From positions 36,736,593 through 36,800,592 of the forward strand of contig NC_065882.2 in assembly GCF_932274485.2 (NCBI RefSeq): 64,000 nucleotides of DNA. The letters are read 5' to 3'. A model generated the notes under the pieces. That model did no database searches. It had not been told where the DNA came from and worked only from the letters and a program-made list of their open reading frames with translations. The stretch is from Patella vulgata (Eukaryota > Mollusca > Gastropoda > Patellidae). The position numbers were made by a program, and so were the translations under genes. Shown one piece after another: positions 47,965-60,212 of this stretch (position 1 is its first letter; each line of letters opens with the position of its first letter).

Positions 47965-49099
47965 TTCATCGTCTCTTTAGGGCAAGCAGATATAAGCAAT
48001 TTAACTTGTTGATTGGTCATAATATGGCCCAAAATATGACCTTTGTCACCATTTTCAAGCCAAGTTTGTTCAACTTTTGTCGCTCTTAAGTGATGTTTTT
48101 GGCTTCCTGATTTGCTTAGCTAGCTCTTAGGCTTTATTTCAGCTATGGAGTCTAAATTTTAATTATGGTCACAAATGAGTGCTAATTAATTAGCTCTAAA
48201 GTAACATTAGTACAGCATTTTATGCTCCTAAGTAGTCATTTTGTGCAGTGAAACTCATAGAAATGGTGTTAGAAAGAAAAATAATCGGGACAAGACAATT
48301 TAATCAAATCCACTCAAACGTCATTATGTGACCCCAAATGTTACCGTTGACCTTTGAACCACCCTTAAGCAAGGTTTGTTCAACCTTTGTCGCTCTTAAG
48401 TGATATTTTTGGTTTCCTGACTTGGTTAGCTAGCTTTTAGTCTTTGTTTCAGTCATGGACTCTAAATTTTAATTACAGTTACTAATTAGTGACCTTTGAC
48501 CTTTGTCGGCTTTGAACCATTCTTAAGCAAGGTTTGTTCAACTTTTGTCGCTCTTAAGTGATATTTTTGGTTTCATGACTCGGTTAGCTAGCTTTTAGTT
48601 TTTGTTTCAGTCATGGACTCTAAATTTTAATTACAGTTACTAATTAGTGACCTTTGACCTTTGTCGCCTTTGAACCACTCTTAAGCAAGTTTTGTTCAAC
48701 TTTTGTCGCTCTTAAGTGATAGTTTTGGTTTCCTGACTTGGTTAGCTAGCTTCTAGGCTTTGTTTCAGCTATGGACTCTAAATTTTAATTACGGTCACTA
48801 ATTAGTGCCTATTAATTAAGCTCTTAAGTAGCATTAGCACAACATCTTATGCTCTTAAGTCATGCATTCTGTTTCTTTGTGTTAAGTATGAAACGTTTGC
48901 AAGGAAATTGTGGATGGACATTGAATTTTAACTCCCAATAAATTTGGGAGGGTTAGGGGGAGCGCTCCCAGGTATAGGCACAGGTTACAAAACTTAAGAC
49001 TTGCCTTTCCAAAATGATCTAGGGGTAAAATATGTGTTGTAGACCTCAAACCTTTTGGACTCAATATTTTGATTAAACCTCACTGGGCTCCCAGACTAA
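47965..49099 (+). repeat. Family F element, inverted copy, head missing
   Basis: Inverted relative to 44722-45857 and very alike at the terminal 220 bases (48882-49099, ending tgggctcccag). It has about four F units against three in the other copy. The left edge starts inside the D-type unit (ggcaagcagatataagcaat), so the hairpin head is absent. Confidence 0.85.
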
Positions 49100-49246
49100 A
49101 TGTTTAGACATCTGGAACAAAACATTTCTTCACAGACGTTTAGCGGTTACCTATTTTCGTACTTTGTGAAAAGTACAAATATACTGACTGGACGTCTGAT
49201 TGATTTTGAGCTATTTAATATCTGTGGAAGTTTTCAATAACCACTA

Positions 49247-50662
49247 GACTGGAGGCTCAGCGCGTGTGTGGGTGTGTGTGTGTGTGTGGGGGGGGGGGGG
49301 GTCCATCAAATGGGCACAAAACCGGACCCAACTTTTCTAGAGTAAAATTTTGTGTAGAATACGATGCCAGGTGGTGATCAGTCCACCATTGGGGCATTTT
49401 TGAGATATTTGGGGTCAAAGGTCAAATGAGTTCATTTGAACTGAAAGTGAATGCGCAGTCATTCTTGTATTTTGTAAAGATGCTGAAAATGATCGAAAGT
49501 AATAACACTTTCAACAAAAATGTAAACTTGCTAAATTCACCTTTAGTCTTAGTGACCCTGAAGGTCAAAAGGTGAAATTTACCGTTTTTGCACTAGGAAG
49601 ATTTAAAGCAATAAAATATCAACGTAAAATATAAAAACTAAAGCGAAACCTGTTCTAATTGATAATAAGAACATTAGCACCAAACTTTTACTTTGGAACG
49701 TCGAAAATGATCTTGGATAACCGAACCAACACACTTTGAAACCTGTTTCAAAAATACGTAAAAACTGTCAAATGATAATGATACTAGTTATCTGAAAAAC
49801 AATTGAATAGTTTCAGTGTTGGACTCCAGCCTGCAGGCCGCGTGGATTACCGAGAATCCCAGTCTAGAAAAACCGTGGTTAATCTGTGACGGGAAAACAC
49901 GTATCTGACGACGAGATTAAAAGTTTGCAAATTTTTTTATGAATTTTGCCGGATGCATTGTACATAGTAGTTCACAGGATATATATGTCGTATTGGTAAA
50001 TGTTAGTGGGAAAATTTTGGCAGGCTTTCTGAAGCGGCCTCCAGACTGGAGTCCAGCCATGAAACTATTCAATTTTTTTTTTCAGACAACTAGTATCATT
50101 ATGTATAGCATTCCTTGTAAAACCAATTTGGAGAGATTTTGATTTAACAGCTTTTACAGATTTTTGAAACAGGTTCCGAAGCGTTTTGGTTCTGTTATGC
50201 AAGATCATTTTTGACGTTCCAAACTAAAAGTTTGTTGTTAAGACCACCTAAAGATAAATTTTAAATGTTCCTTTTATTAATTAGAACAGGTTTCGCTTTA
50301 GTTTTTATATTTTACGAAGACATTTATTACTTTAAATCTTCCTAGTGCTAAAACGGAAAATGTGACATTTTGACCTCTGGGGTCACAAAGAACAAAGGTG
50401 AATTTAGTAAGTTTACATTTTTATTGAAAGTGTGATTACTTTCGATCATTTTCAGCTTATTTTCATGATACAAGAATGACTGCGCATTCACTTTCAGTGC
50501 AAATGAACCCATTTGACCTTTGACCCCTAATATCTCGAAAACGCCCCAACGGCTGACTGATTACCACTCGGCATCGTATTCTACGCAAAATTTTACTCTA
50601 GAAAAGTTGGGTCTGGTTTTGTGCCCATTTGATGGACACCCCCCTGCGCTGAGCCTCCAGAC
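49247..50662. mobile_element. Foldback element with ~600-base inverted arms
   Basis: Left end GACTGGAGGCTCAGCGC and right end the inverse of GTCTGGAGGCTCAGCGC. Arms of about 600 (49247-49845) and 630 bases (50033-50662) pair through gggcacaaaaccggaccc, ggtcaaaggtcaaatg and gtgaatgcgcagtcattctt. The spacer is about 190 bases with no ORF of note. TA flanks both ends (49245-49246, 50663-50664), fitting a Tc1/mariner-type target. The left arm has a (GT)n and 14-G run at 49263-49301. Confidence 0.85.
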
Positions 50663-50839
50663 TACACTGGAAGTGCCAGCATCTTGGAATATTTAGGAAA
50701 TCTCCAAAACAATGCTACATCCAGATGGATAATCTCATGGATAATTTCAAATTTGGCATGGTAACTATCAATAACCTTCCAAATAAACTCTATTGGTTAT
50801 GTAATATAATGTTATTCATTCTGCCTAAAATGTTTTGTT

Positions 50840-51230
50840 CACCTCCTTTGGAAGAAAGCAAGGGACTATTAAAATGGGTCTGCTCGTTGGTCTGTCCATT
50901 GCCATTTTTTGCTTCTAATTGAGACTTAATGTTCTAATTTGGTGTAGGTATTTATTACGTGAATGCCTCGATTGATTTTGAGGATGTACATTTTCTGCTC
51001 AGATTAAGCAGACTGATAAACAATTTGATTGATCAAGCCTTTGGAGCACTACTTGATGTATAGTTTCACTACATCAAAGCTAAGTTCGATCATGAGCATT
51101 TTCTTCCTAGGCTAAGTATAGATTAGCATTTTCATTGCTAGATACTTTACAAAAAGATAAATGTGCAAAATTAATGTGCTATTTATTTTGAGATTGAGGT
51201 GGTGGATATCAGATTTACAGTTGGCTTGTT
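50840..51230 (+). repeat. Short family D element, copy 3
   Basis: Head cctcctttggaagaaagcaa with ggactattaaaatgggtc, about two decayed units, and tail gattgaggtggtggatatca (51191-51210), then ttacagttggcttgt as in copy 2. Confidence 0.7.
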
Positions 51231-52930
51231 GGAAATCCTAAAGAACCATACATCTGTTTATGCACTTGAAATGTAGTGTGCTTCTGCTTGGCTGAAACCT
51301 GTACTTCTTGAAGCAAGTTGCACTTAAGGCCTCTTCCGGGTGGCTGGAACCTGATTGGCGGTACTTACAGCTCTAGTTATCTATTTTGTAAACCCTAAGT
51401 ATTGACTTGTTGCTATATACTTACTTTGATTTCATTCCCAATACTCAAAATTCAATGTACTATATGCAGGTCCAATTTTAATGATGTGCCTCAGCGTGAA
51501 AAATCTGTGCTTTGAAAAAGTGGTATGTGTCCTTGTGAATCTGAGAAGATTGTATGAGGAAACTGTGCAAGACTGGCACAAGCAATCATTATGATCATTG
51601 ATCCCATTGCTGGGCTTAGTACATGTATCCAGTCTGATGATTTCGTTTCACTGTCATGGTTTGCACGAAGCAGTTGATGGCCCAAGTGACACAGCACCAC
51701 CGCTGGTGTGCAAGTGAGGAAGTCGTCAGGTGCAGGTTACATTGAAGGTTCGTCTGCTTTTGAATCGACTTCCAGTGATACTGACACAAGATTATATGGA
51801 TGTACTATAATGGTGTCTCCCTTGGCCCCGATTGTACCAAAATCGCTTACACAGCCCATGGACTATCTTAGAGGTCACAAATTTTATTTGTTTTGGGGAA
51901 AAGTTAAAATATATGTTTATTACACAAAAATTGTGGATGAGTTTGAATTTGGTTGAAATCGGGCCGTAACATCCCGCTCAAATTGCCTCTCCCATTTGAG
52001 CAAATAGTGGCAAAGAATGTAATAGATATACATGTACTTTGGGTTATGACTTGCCTTTTACACACAATGTGAAATGTGTACGAAGTTTTTGACCCTCCAG
52101 AGCAGGGTTCTTAATCCATTTTGAAACGAACCGGCCAGAATTGGGTTAAATGAGGTCCCGGTAGGAAATGGATTAATTATAAGCTTCCATTCCCTTTAAT
52201 ATAACAAGACTTTTACAAAAATAATTCTTGGTAATTTGTTATGGAGAATGTTGTATTCTGGTGTATGTGATTACCACAAAAATAACGACAATTAGGTACA
52301 CCTTTTGAAAATTTTCCATATTTAATTCACGTACCAACTTTAAAGTTCACGTCAGTAATACTCCTGAATAAATTACTATCTTCGTTTATTCGATGAAACG
52401 TTTGTGTTCCATCAGTCGATGATCAAAAATATTAGCATTTTTCTATTGCCAGTATCAGAAAATGCTGCGGCCAAATTAAACTGATACAGCACCATGGCAT
52501 TTCTTCATAACACAATTTGTAGTTTTTTTAGTTTTTTGTCTATCACGTAACTAGTCACATAATTCATTCATCGATGATAGACAAATGCCACAATTGTCAC
52601 ATGACAACCATAATTGAAATTGCTTTAAAATAAAATTCCGTACAATTATGATATAGCCTTCAATAAAAACGACAATATTTTTAAAATTAAGCCTTTGTCA
52701 GAATGTGTATATAATAAAACAAATCATAACGGTAAACGCTATTTAAAACTGGTTTATTGACCTAATACCAAGCAATATGTCACATGCCATTGGATTTTGG
52801 CATTGGACATTCTATCGGAAAAATATACATGTATTATTAATGACTGTTTCTCGGTGTATTCGGTGTTCTATCAGGGGATTATACTCAATGAAGATATAAA
52901 TTTACCTAACAACTGGTCAGTGAATCCATC
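51231..52930. other. No gene recognised; faint family A unit
   Basis: At 51840-51970 ctatcttagaggtcacaa and gttgaaatcgggccgtaac recall a family A unit. Nothing else was identified; AT-rich. Confidence 0.4.
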
Positions 52931-52934
52931 AATG

Positions 52935-54626
52935 TGTGGGGGTTTCGTAGGTGATAAGCGTTGAGATAAACTTTGACTCACCTTATTCTTGTCCATATAT
53001 AGAAATGGCTTATATTATCGGCTCTATATTATATTAAACTTGAATTACCGCTCGTACCACGTGAAAATTCGAGAGAAACCCGCCATTTTGTTGAATGGCT
53101 TGGGATGTGTAATTCGGCGCTTCTGATTGGGTGGCGGTGGTAGCAACCAGCCAATGGAGAGCGGGTTTTGAATTAGGATTACAAGCCGGGTCAAGGTTCA
53201 TGCACGTGCATTCTACAGTGCAGAGCGTATAGATAGGGTATATATAAGGCCACTTAAAGTCAGTCTAAGTCGAACGGTCGGGGGATGCGAATCTCGCAGG
53301 AGTAATCATTTACTCCGCTCGAGGTAAACATTCCAGGGCAAGACTTTGTCTCTGGTGGCTTGCAAGTCCCGCAGGAATAATCAATTATTCCGCTCGGGGC
53401 AAGTAAGTTTTCTGGAGCGGAGTTTTGTCTTTTTGTAACGTACAAGTCCTACAGGAGTAACTAATTACGCCGCTTAGGATAGGTACGGGCTAAGACGGAC
53501 GTTTTAAACTATAGGTTTTTTTTTGTCTTTTCTGGTAACGTACGAATCCTACAGGAGTAATCAATTACGCTGCTTAGGACGAGTACGGGCTAGGACGGAC
53601 GTTTCCAACTGTAGGGTAATAGTTAGGTTATGAGTTTCTAGTTAATTTAAGGGTTCCGCTGGGATGATATAAGATTTGTTTTGCTTCCCTCTGTACGAAT
53701 GTTGTAAGTTCGGGCTGAGGCAGGTATCAAGCCGTGATTTTTTATGTTTATTCGAGGAGTTATGAGTTCGAGTTTCTAGTTAATTTATGGGTTCCGCTTG
53801 GGGTGATATAAGATTTGTTTGCTTCCCTCTGTACGAATGTTGTAAGTTCGGGCTGAGGCAGGTATCAAGCCGTGATTTTTATGTTTATTCGAGGAGTTCG
53901 AGTTTCTAGTTAATTTATGGGTTCCGCTTGGGGTGATATAAGACTTGTTTGCTTCCCTTTGTACGAATGTTGTAAGTTCAGACTGAGGCAGGCAAAGTTA
54001 TGATGTTTATACGTTATTATGAAATTATGAGTTCTTAGTTATTTTACGGGTTCCCATTTGGGATGTAAGATTTGTTTTGCTTTCCTTTGTACGAATATTG
54101 TAAGTTCGGGCTGAGGCAGGCAAAAGTTATGATATTTATAATTTATTGTAAAGTTACAAGTGTTTAATTATTTGAGGCTTCTGTTTGGGTGATGTAAGAT
54201 TTGTGGCGTCCCTCTGGATGAATATTATTAGTTTAGACTGAGGCAGGTGTCAATCGTTGTCAATATCTTTCCTAAGTTTCATTCATTCGGCCGTTTTCAT
54301 TCGGAAGATATAGAACTTTGTGTAGACGGGACGCTCAGTTTCTTGTTTGGTAAAGAGACATAGTTGATGAACTTGGCAGATTTCTTTTATTTCGGCTGGT
54401 TCACCATTGGAGGGGAGAAGACCAACAGTTACGAATGCACGTTTCGGTCTTTCAATCTTTGTATTTTCCGAAATAAAAACTTTGAAACTTTATAAATGTG
54501 TTCTCTTTTCCTTCATTTCACGCGAGAAACCTGACATCCTGCATACGAACCTGGACTTCCGGTTTGCATAAGAGTCGGTCACTCCCACCGCTCGAGTGCA
54601 AATCGATAACACCCCGTCCTGTTACA
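52935..54626 (+). mobile_element. Probable solo LTR of a retrotransposon fossil
   Basis: Begins TGTGGGGG and ends TGTTACA, framed by the 4-base repeat AATG (52931-52934 and 54627-54630). Inside are a TATA box (tatataagg, 53241-53249), an initiator-like cagtctaag about 25 bases on, and AATAAA at 54472-54477. The transcribed part holds two sets of internal direct repeats (53290-53600 and 53630-54250). No primer-binding site follows the right end and no coding part is attached, so it looks like a solo LTR, family unassigned (a Ty3-like origin is a guess). Sharp ends suggest moderate age. Confidence 0.6.
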
Positions 54627-54630
54627 AATG

Positions 54631-54889
54631 TATGATCTAGTTATTATTTTAATATCTACCGGTACCTGGAATTCATATGGTGCGTGGAAGACGCTTGATT
54701 GGCAAACCCTCCCGAGATCGTCTTCTTACGCCATGTGGGCTATTTTTGCAAAAGCAGCTTACTGAACCTGTTATGAATAATCAGCAAGCTTGTTTTATCC
54801 AAATTACCATTAAATGTGCTAATTAGGCTACTCAGATTATGAACCAGAGGTGGCTGATTCTCCATAAGATATGGCTGTTGTTGTAGCCG
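54631..54889. other. Short unannotated spacer
   Basis: No element recognised between the LTR and the next repeat. Confidence 0.4.
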
Positions 54890-55040
54890 ACAAGCAAGTT
54901 GATTAAATTCTTAATTAACATGTAATTATCAACCCAATGTAATTTAGCCAATAGTAGATTGATTTATGATACCATAGTGGCCGGTTCATTGTTTTACCAA
55001 TCGGCTAAAGCCGACAAAAAACAGCCAGTTACGAACACTG
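54890..55040 (-). repeat. CGGCCGATT-type dispersed repeat, copy 2
   Basis: Reverse complement of part of 32541-32780 (ggccggttcattgttttacc, ggctaaagccgacaaaaaac). Its outer end, cagttacgaacactg, resembles a hAT-type terminus (CAGTG on the minus strand), but no partner end was found. Confidence 0.6.
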
Positions 55041-55079
55041 CTCCAGATCTTGAATGAGTTCGACTTTGGTGTGCATCAT

Positions 55080-55941
55080 TAGTGCTGATAGCAAGTATCG
55101 ATGCATCGCCGATGCATCGATTCGGCTGATGCCGATTCGATTCTCGGTCCTTTTTTGTATTATCGATGCATCAGCAAAAAATACTAATAATTAGCTTTAT
55201 GTGTCCGAGGAGTGCGCAAGTTCGTCCACTAGAATAAAAAAAACACCTTTTCAATGTTTTTATAATTCAAAATAAAACAATATATATGTAACGGAACAAT
55301 TCAATGAATCCCACACAAATTATTAGGCTTGACCTGTTTACCCTACGCTTTCATTATGTTTGTCTCCATTTTCCTGTGACTACAAAGACTGCGTTTGCTG
55401 GTTACGTCCCCTGGCTATCGTGTCCTTTAACCCCAAGGTCAATTTCACGGTTCATTTAAATGACCAAACGAACTGTCAGAAGGATAATATTTCGCGGCCG
55501 GTTCTTAACGCTAGTTTAAAAACGATTCAGTCTTATTTCTGCCACGAGCAATAGAGAATTCATAAACCCCTATAGACGGGCTTTGATACGATCCGTATAA
55601 ATAATGCAAACGCTGTCTCTTGTAATCACCTCACCCCTCACGCCTTCACAACAAATTTGAACAATGGCTAATGAGTGTCAATTGAAGTGAATCGGACGAT
55701 ATTAATGTCATAATAAATAACAGAAGAATATTGTGGAAATAAATTTATTCAAATAAATCGACATTTCTATAATAGGCCTAATGATAATGTTAGGGAAATT
55801 TATGTTTCTATCAGAAATACTAATGTTATTTCTGTAATTTTTGATTAACAAAATGGCGGCAACTTCCCGATGCATCGATACGAGAATCGATATTTGCGTC
55901 CAATGCATCGATGCGTAAAATTTTACTTGATATCAGCACTA
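55080..55941. mobile_element. hAT-type MITE, 862 bases, perfect 8-bp duplication
   Basis: Ends TAGTGCTGATA and TATCAGCACTA are exact 11-base inverted repeats. TGCATCAT stands on both sides (55072-55079 and 55942-55949). Near each end are nested ATCGATGCATCG palindromes. Eight-base duplications and TAGTG ends are hAT traits. A 64-codon frame inside (55360-55554) has no transposase motif, so it is non-autonomous. Confidence 0.92.
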
Positions 55942-56008
55942 TGCATCATACCATAACTTCTTAGGTTATGGCCCTGCTTTTTTACACAAAATGTGTAACA
56001 AAATTTGT

Positions 56009-56240
56009 GGGAGAGATAGAGAGAGAAATAGGGTTCAACTCAAACTAGGTAATCTGGGACTAACATGGTTCAATTTTCTATAATTCGCTTGCATGTACGG
56101 GGGTTTAGCAGTGGGAGGAAACCAAATGACCCAGAGAGAACCCATGAGGATAGACAGACGACCCTACTTCTTTTCACGTACAAGAGTGGGATCGAAGCCA
56201 GATCACTTAAGCACAAACATTAGAACAATCGGCCAACCCC
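56009..56240 (-). mobile_element. SINE, copy 2, diverged
   Basis: Reverse of the SINE at 18640: (ga)n tail, actaggtaatctgggactaa, cagtgggaggaaacc, gaacccatgagg, then tacaagagtgggatcgaa where the B-box lies. Head ends at ggccaacccc. Confidence 0.8.
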
Positions 56241-56794
56241 GTCAATATTCAGACTTTCTGTCCAGGAGTTAACCCCTGTTTCCGAAAACCTCGTAAACGC
56301 AATAGAGGCTACAATTTCTAAGTGATTTTTTTTTTCATATTCTATGTGAAGCATTGCGCCAATGAGACGATGAGCCCTATCAATTTCCCTGTTCTCCCTC
56401 CATCTCTTTCAAAATGTGGGCGCTTGGCAAACACTTGTTTGGTTAAAAAGTGTAAGCAAGCGTTTGTTTTGATCATGACCAATTGGTCACAATTTCAGAA
56501 GGTTCCTTCTGCCAAAAAGGTAATGGGAAATTGTGTTTCCAACAGTCAAATTTTGGAGAGAAAATTTTTGAATTTTCGAGTGCCCCATCTCCCTATTACA
56601 ACCCCACATCTTCGTAAACCGTGCTTTTCCAATAAAACCTTAAAATAGGCCCTGATTCTATGTATATTGACTCATTGTTACATGTAGCATAAAGTAAGGA
56701 TGTATGATTTTCATTTTTCGGAAAATATCAAATTTCACATGGCTTAATTGTTATGTCAAATTATATTGTTGTCTTGTTTGTTCTATGATTACAT

Positions 56795-57059
56795 GGGGGG
56801 TTGGATGGCTGAATGGTTAGCACGTGCACGCTGTATCATTAGTCAACTGGCATGGTTTCGATTCACCCGGTTGTACATGACAAGGGGTAGGGTAGCTTGT
56901 CCAACCTCGTGGGTTTTCTCCGGGCCCTCCGTTTTCATCTCACTGCTAAAGACCTCTACGCCCAGACGAATTATGGAAATAAAATTGAACCATGTGATAG
57001 TCCCGAAATGACCTAGTTTGTGTCGAGTGGACGTTAAACCCCATTTCTCTCTCTCTCTC
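56795..57059 (+). mobile_element. SINE, copy 3, full length with perfect target-site duplication
   Basis: Head ggggggttggatggctgaat, B-box-like ggtttcgattcacc, core gggttttctccgggccctcc and tail gtggacgttaaacccc with (TC)n. Perfect 13-base duplication tctatgattacat at 56782-56794 and 57060-57072. Confidence 0.95.
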
Positions 57060-57072
57060 TCTATGATTACAT

Positions 57073-57617
57073 CAATTTAAAATTGAGTAATGAACATTAT
57101 TTTTAAGAAGAAAACAAAACAATTTTACAAGGCTCTAGGTGTTTGTATAAGACTAGGGAACATTAGAAATATGAAAATGGTTTGGAATATGTTTAGGTAT
57201 TTACACACTGTCAGCATCTGTGTTTGTCCATTTCCATGGCAACCTTTCTTGAAAGAATGCCAATTCAGAATTTTATATCTCTTGTTAAATTCCATATTAC
57301 AATGTTAAATGGCAAGCTTCAGTAAAATGTTTTTCCCCCTATCCTGTCAGTGTGGAATGCTTGTTTTGTTAAAAAAAACAAACCCAGGAGCTTGTATCTG
57401 AGTTTTGCCATTTAAAACCAAATACCGCAATATTCGATTATAGAATATTAATATAAATTATCAAGATTATATATTAAAGGATGAGTAGATGTTAAATGAT
57501 CAGATTTACTATTCAACTTACAGAATTAACAAGTAGCATTCTTTTGAGATCAGCTACAAAGCTAATATATATTGATTCCTAATAAATCTTGTTATTTAAA
57601 GATGCATTATGTAAGAT
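57073..57617. other. No gene recognised
   Basis: AT-rich; one 72-codon frame (57090-57308) with no recognisable motif. Confidence 0.4.
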
Positions 57618-57935
57618 TTAGATAAAGAGCTGGTTGTTCTTGCCATAATAGCTCAAAAATTGATAATGTAAAATGAACATATTGAAAATTTCAATCAAAT
57701 TACTTCATTCTGAGTCAAATTATCACTGTTTGTAGTCTTGACAAGATTGTGCATTGTGGTAACCAGGGCACTGGTATATTTGAGACTTAGCCTCGCTTTT
57801 CAATTTTTGAATTAAATTTTTATATGGCGAACCGTTCTAATCTAGTTCAAATCTAGAGTATCCGATGCCATTGTGAGTTGATTATGGTCTTGTTTTGTTG
57901 ATTAATGATAAATCTTAATAGTTTATATAAGATTT
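57618..57935 (+). repeat. Dispersed repeat G, copy 3
   Basis: Shares gataaagagctg, ttgataatgtaaaatgaa and gagttgattatggtcttgtt with the other two copies; the right end is lost. Confidence 0.65.
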
Positions 57936-58985
57936 AAAGCCTTAAGATGTGCTTCCAATTTGATATGCAAATAATAGTTTTTAATTAACAGACATTTAAT
58001 TCATATTGTAGTCTAAAGTTTGGTCTAGTTTGAATAGTCACTGCAGATTACTCAACTTTTTTTGTGGGGTACAAAATGTCAATGAAATCAACAAATGACT
58101 CCTTTATGCTAATAACAATAGATGGAATTTCAAAATTTTAGAATCCATTATTTTTTGCAAACAATTTGGCTAACATGTTCTTTTCTAATCCAGGTAATCT
58201 ACTTTTATCTTTGTTTTATGCACAAACTATTTTTTTGTCTACCAGTACATATATGATATTTGAAAAATGTTAATGAGATCTGATGGGCATATTTTGAATA
58301 TTGTGAAACAGCAAGAGGATAAAAAACAACCTCATTCTTTTTCTTGTCATGTTAATCTTCAGCTTTGATTTAGTCACAAAAATATCATATTTCCTCTCAT
58401 TATTGGTTTACTGGTATCTTTAGAACTGCAGAATATATTATCCATGCTATACATGTTTTTTCTTATCTGTCTTGTGCCATGGCAGTACTCACATGTGCAT
58501 ACAATTATCTTATAGACTAAGACCAACAAGATTTAAAAATATTGCCTTGTCAACTGATCCAATACCTCATAAGTATTTTGAGCTGGAAGGAATTCTGTAA
58601 TAATTATGAATGACATGTAGTAGGATATAATGTGTATCTGCCAGTCAATTGATTTGAAATATTTTCAAGTGCAAATATTCATGTGCATACAACATACATA
58701 CCGTTAACAGATGTTTGTTTTAATAGTGTATGGTACATTATGGCAACAAATAAACCAGAATGTAGTCTAAATTTATTAGCTGCACCAAAATACTAATTTA
58801 ACGTCTAACGCTTTCTGTTCGTCTTGAACAACTTCAGGCCATTTTTATTTATGAAGAATAACGTAGAACAATGGACGCAACGTCATGACGTTACTATAAA
58901 TATATCAAATACAACATAATCATAATATTTGCATATTTCTACATTTAGTAAATAATCAATAAAAAGAGAATTATTTCATCTCTTA
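57936..58985. other. No gene or repeat recognised
   Basis: AT-rich DNA without motif, element end or ORF of note. Confidence 0.4.
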
Positions 58986-58989
58986 CTGT

Positions 58990-59560
58990 AATATCCGTTT
59001 ATTTAATTAATTTTGGTTTGTACTTTTTGATGAAATAATTTTCTTTACATTCAAGTAAATCATTATTAAAAAATTTAATTAATTTTGGTTTGTACTTTTT
59101 GATGAAATAATTTTCTTTACATTCAAGTAAATCATTATTAAAAAATTCAATTTGTACAAGAGAGAAATATGTTGAATTTTCCACCTCCACACGTTTCGAT
59201 GTGTGCACTTAAAGGTATTGTTCGATTACTTGGAATCTTAATTTGCGATCTATGAAGGTTCATTCGAAGAATTATTTGACCTTCTGTTTTACCAATGTAT
59301 TTCCCTTTACCACCATAACATAAAATCAGATAAATTACATTTTTTGATTTGCATGTCATGCTTTGTTTTACATAAAAACCATTGGATTCATTTATTTTAA
59401 TGGAGCTTCCTTCGACTATCACTTTACAAGTTAAACATCTTTATTCTTTGGAAAGAATAGGTTTTTTATTTTCTGAATCAAATTTTGAAGAAGTGAGAAT
59501 TTGTCTCGAGTTCGGGGGTTGTTTTAGACTGTTGATCACATTTGTTTTCTTCATAATATA
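58990..59560 (-). pseudogene. Penelope-like element, C-terminal endonuclease fragment
   Basis: The minus strand reads PPNSRQILTSSKF, RCLTCKVIVEGSSIKIN, MTCKSKNVIYLILC and KGKYIGKTEGQI, the Cys knuckle and GIY-YIG region of Penelope-like elements, then the ENYFIKKYKPKLIK ending. The last 24 residues occur twice through a 72-base in-frame direct repeat. The fragment is broken and has no reverse transcriptase. It is a different subgroup from the fragment at 23013. Confidence 0.8.
59005..59148 (-). repeat. 72-base direct repeat inside the Penelope-like fragment
   Basis: Two near-identical 72-base units (about 59005-59076 and 59077-59148), each with tttggtttgtactttttgat and cattcaagtaaatcattatt. 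Confidence 0.9.
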
Positions 59561-59599
59561 TTTAAGTTTTTCACTTTTAAGGGCAGGGTAAAGTGACAC

Positions 59600-60212
59600 C
59601 ATTTTGTCACAACACCTGAAATGGGGGTTCTCAAAAAGAGATTTACACCAGCTTTAATGCAAATATGTTGGTATCTACATGTGCCTGAGATGATACAGAA
59701 CAATAAAAAATGGATGGAAATCCAAAATAATGACTTTGAAATAAAATATTTACCAAATAATGAAGCAAATTCCTAAGTCAGGACTGCGCAGCTACAAGCT
59801 TTATAAAAAAGAACACAGGAAAATTAAACTGGCTAAAAGTGGCTCAGATAATCAAACTCCAACCATCAAGACTTGAAATCTGAAAAAAAATATCAAAAAT
59901 TAGTTATAGGAGCTCAAAGTTTTCAAATATTTTGTAAACAAAAGGCCATTTTGTTTCATGCACTACTTTCACTGCAGATGTATGGTGTACCACTAGTGGC
60001 ACATTGGACAGCAATATTGCCCCTATGATATGAGGTACACATTGTACAAATAGCCTTCATATTCCGGATATGACATCTAATTACAATAATAGAAGCCTTT
60101 TTGCAGGGATTTTTCATGACTTGAATACAGGGCTATATTACAATGTATGTATGTCTGCTAAGGCTTATTACATGTATATAGTTATACCATAATGATGAAT
60201 GTATTATTTGTG
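59600..60212. other. No gene recognised
   Basis: AT-rich sequence without recognisable features. Confidence 0.4.

Noticed and set aside
59382-59591. 69-codon plus-strand frame
   Set aside because: Antisense to the Penelope-like endonuclease region.
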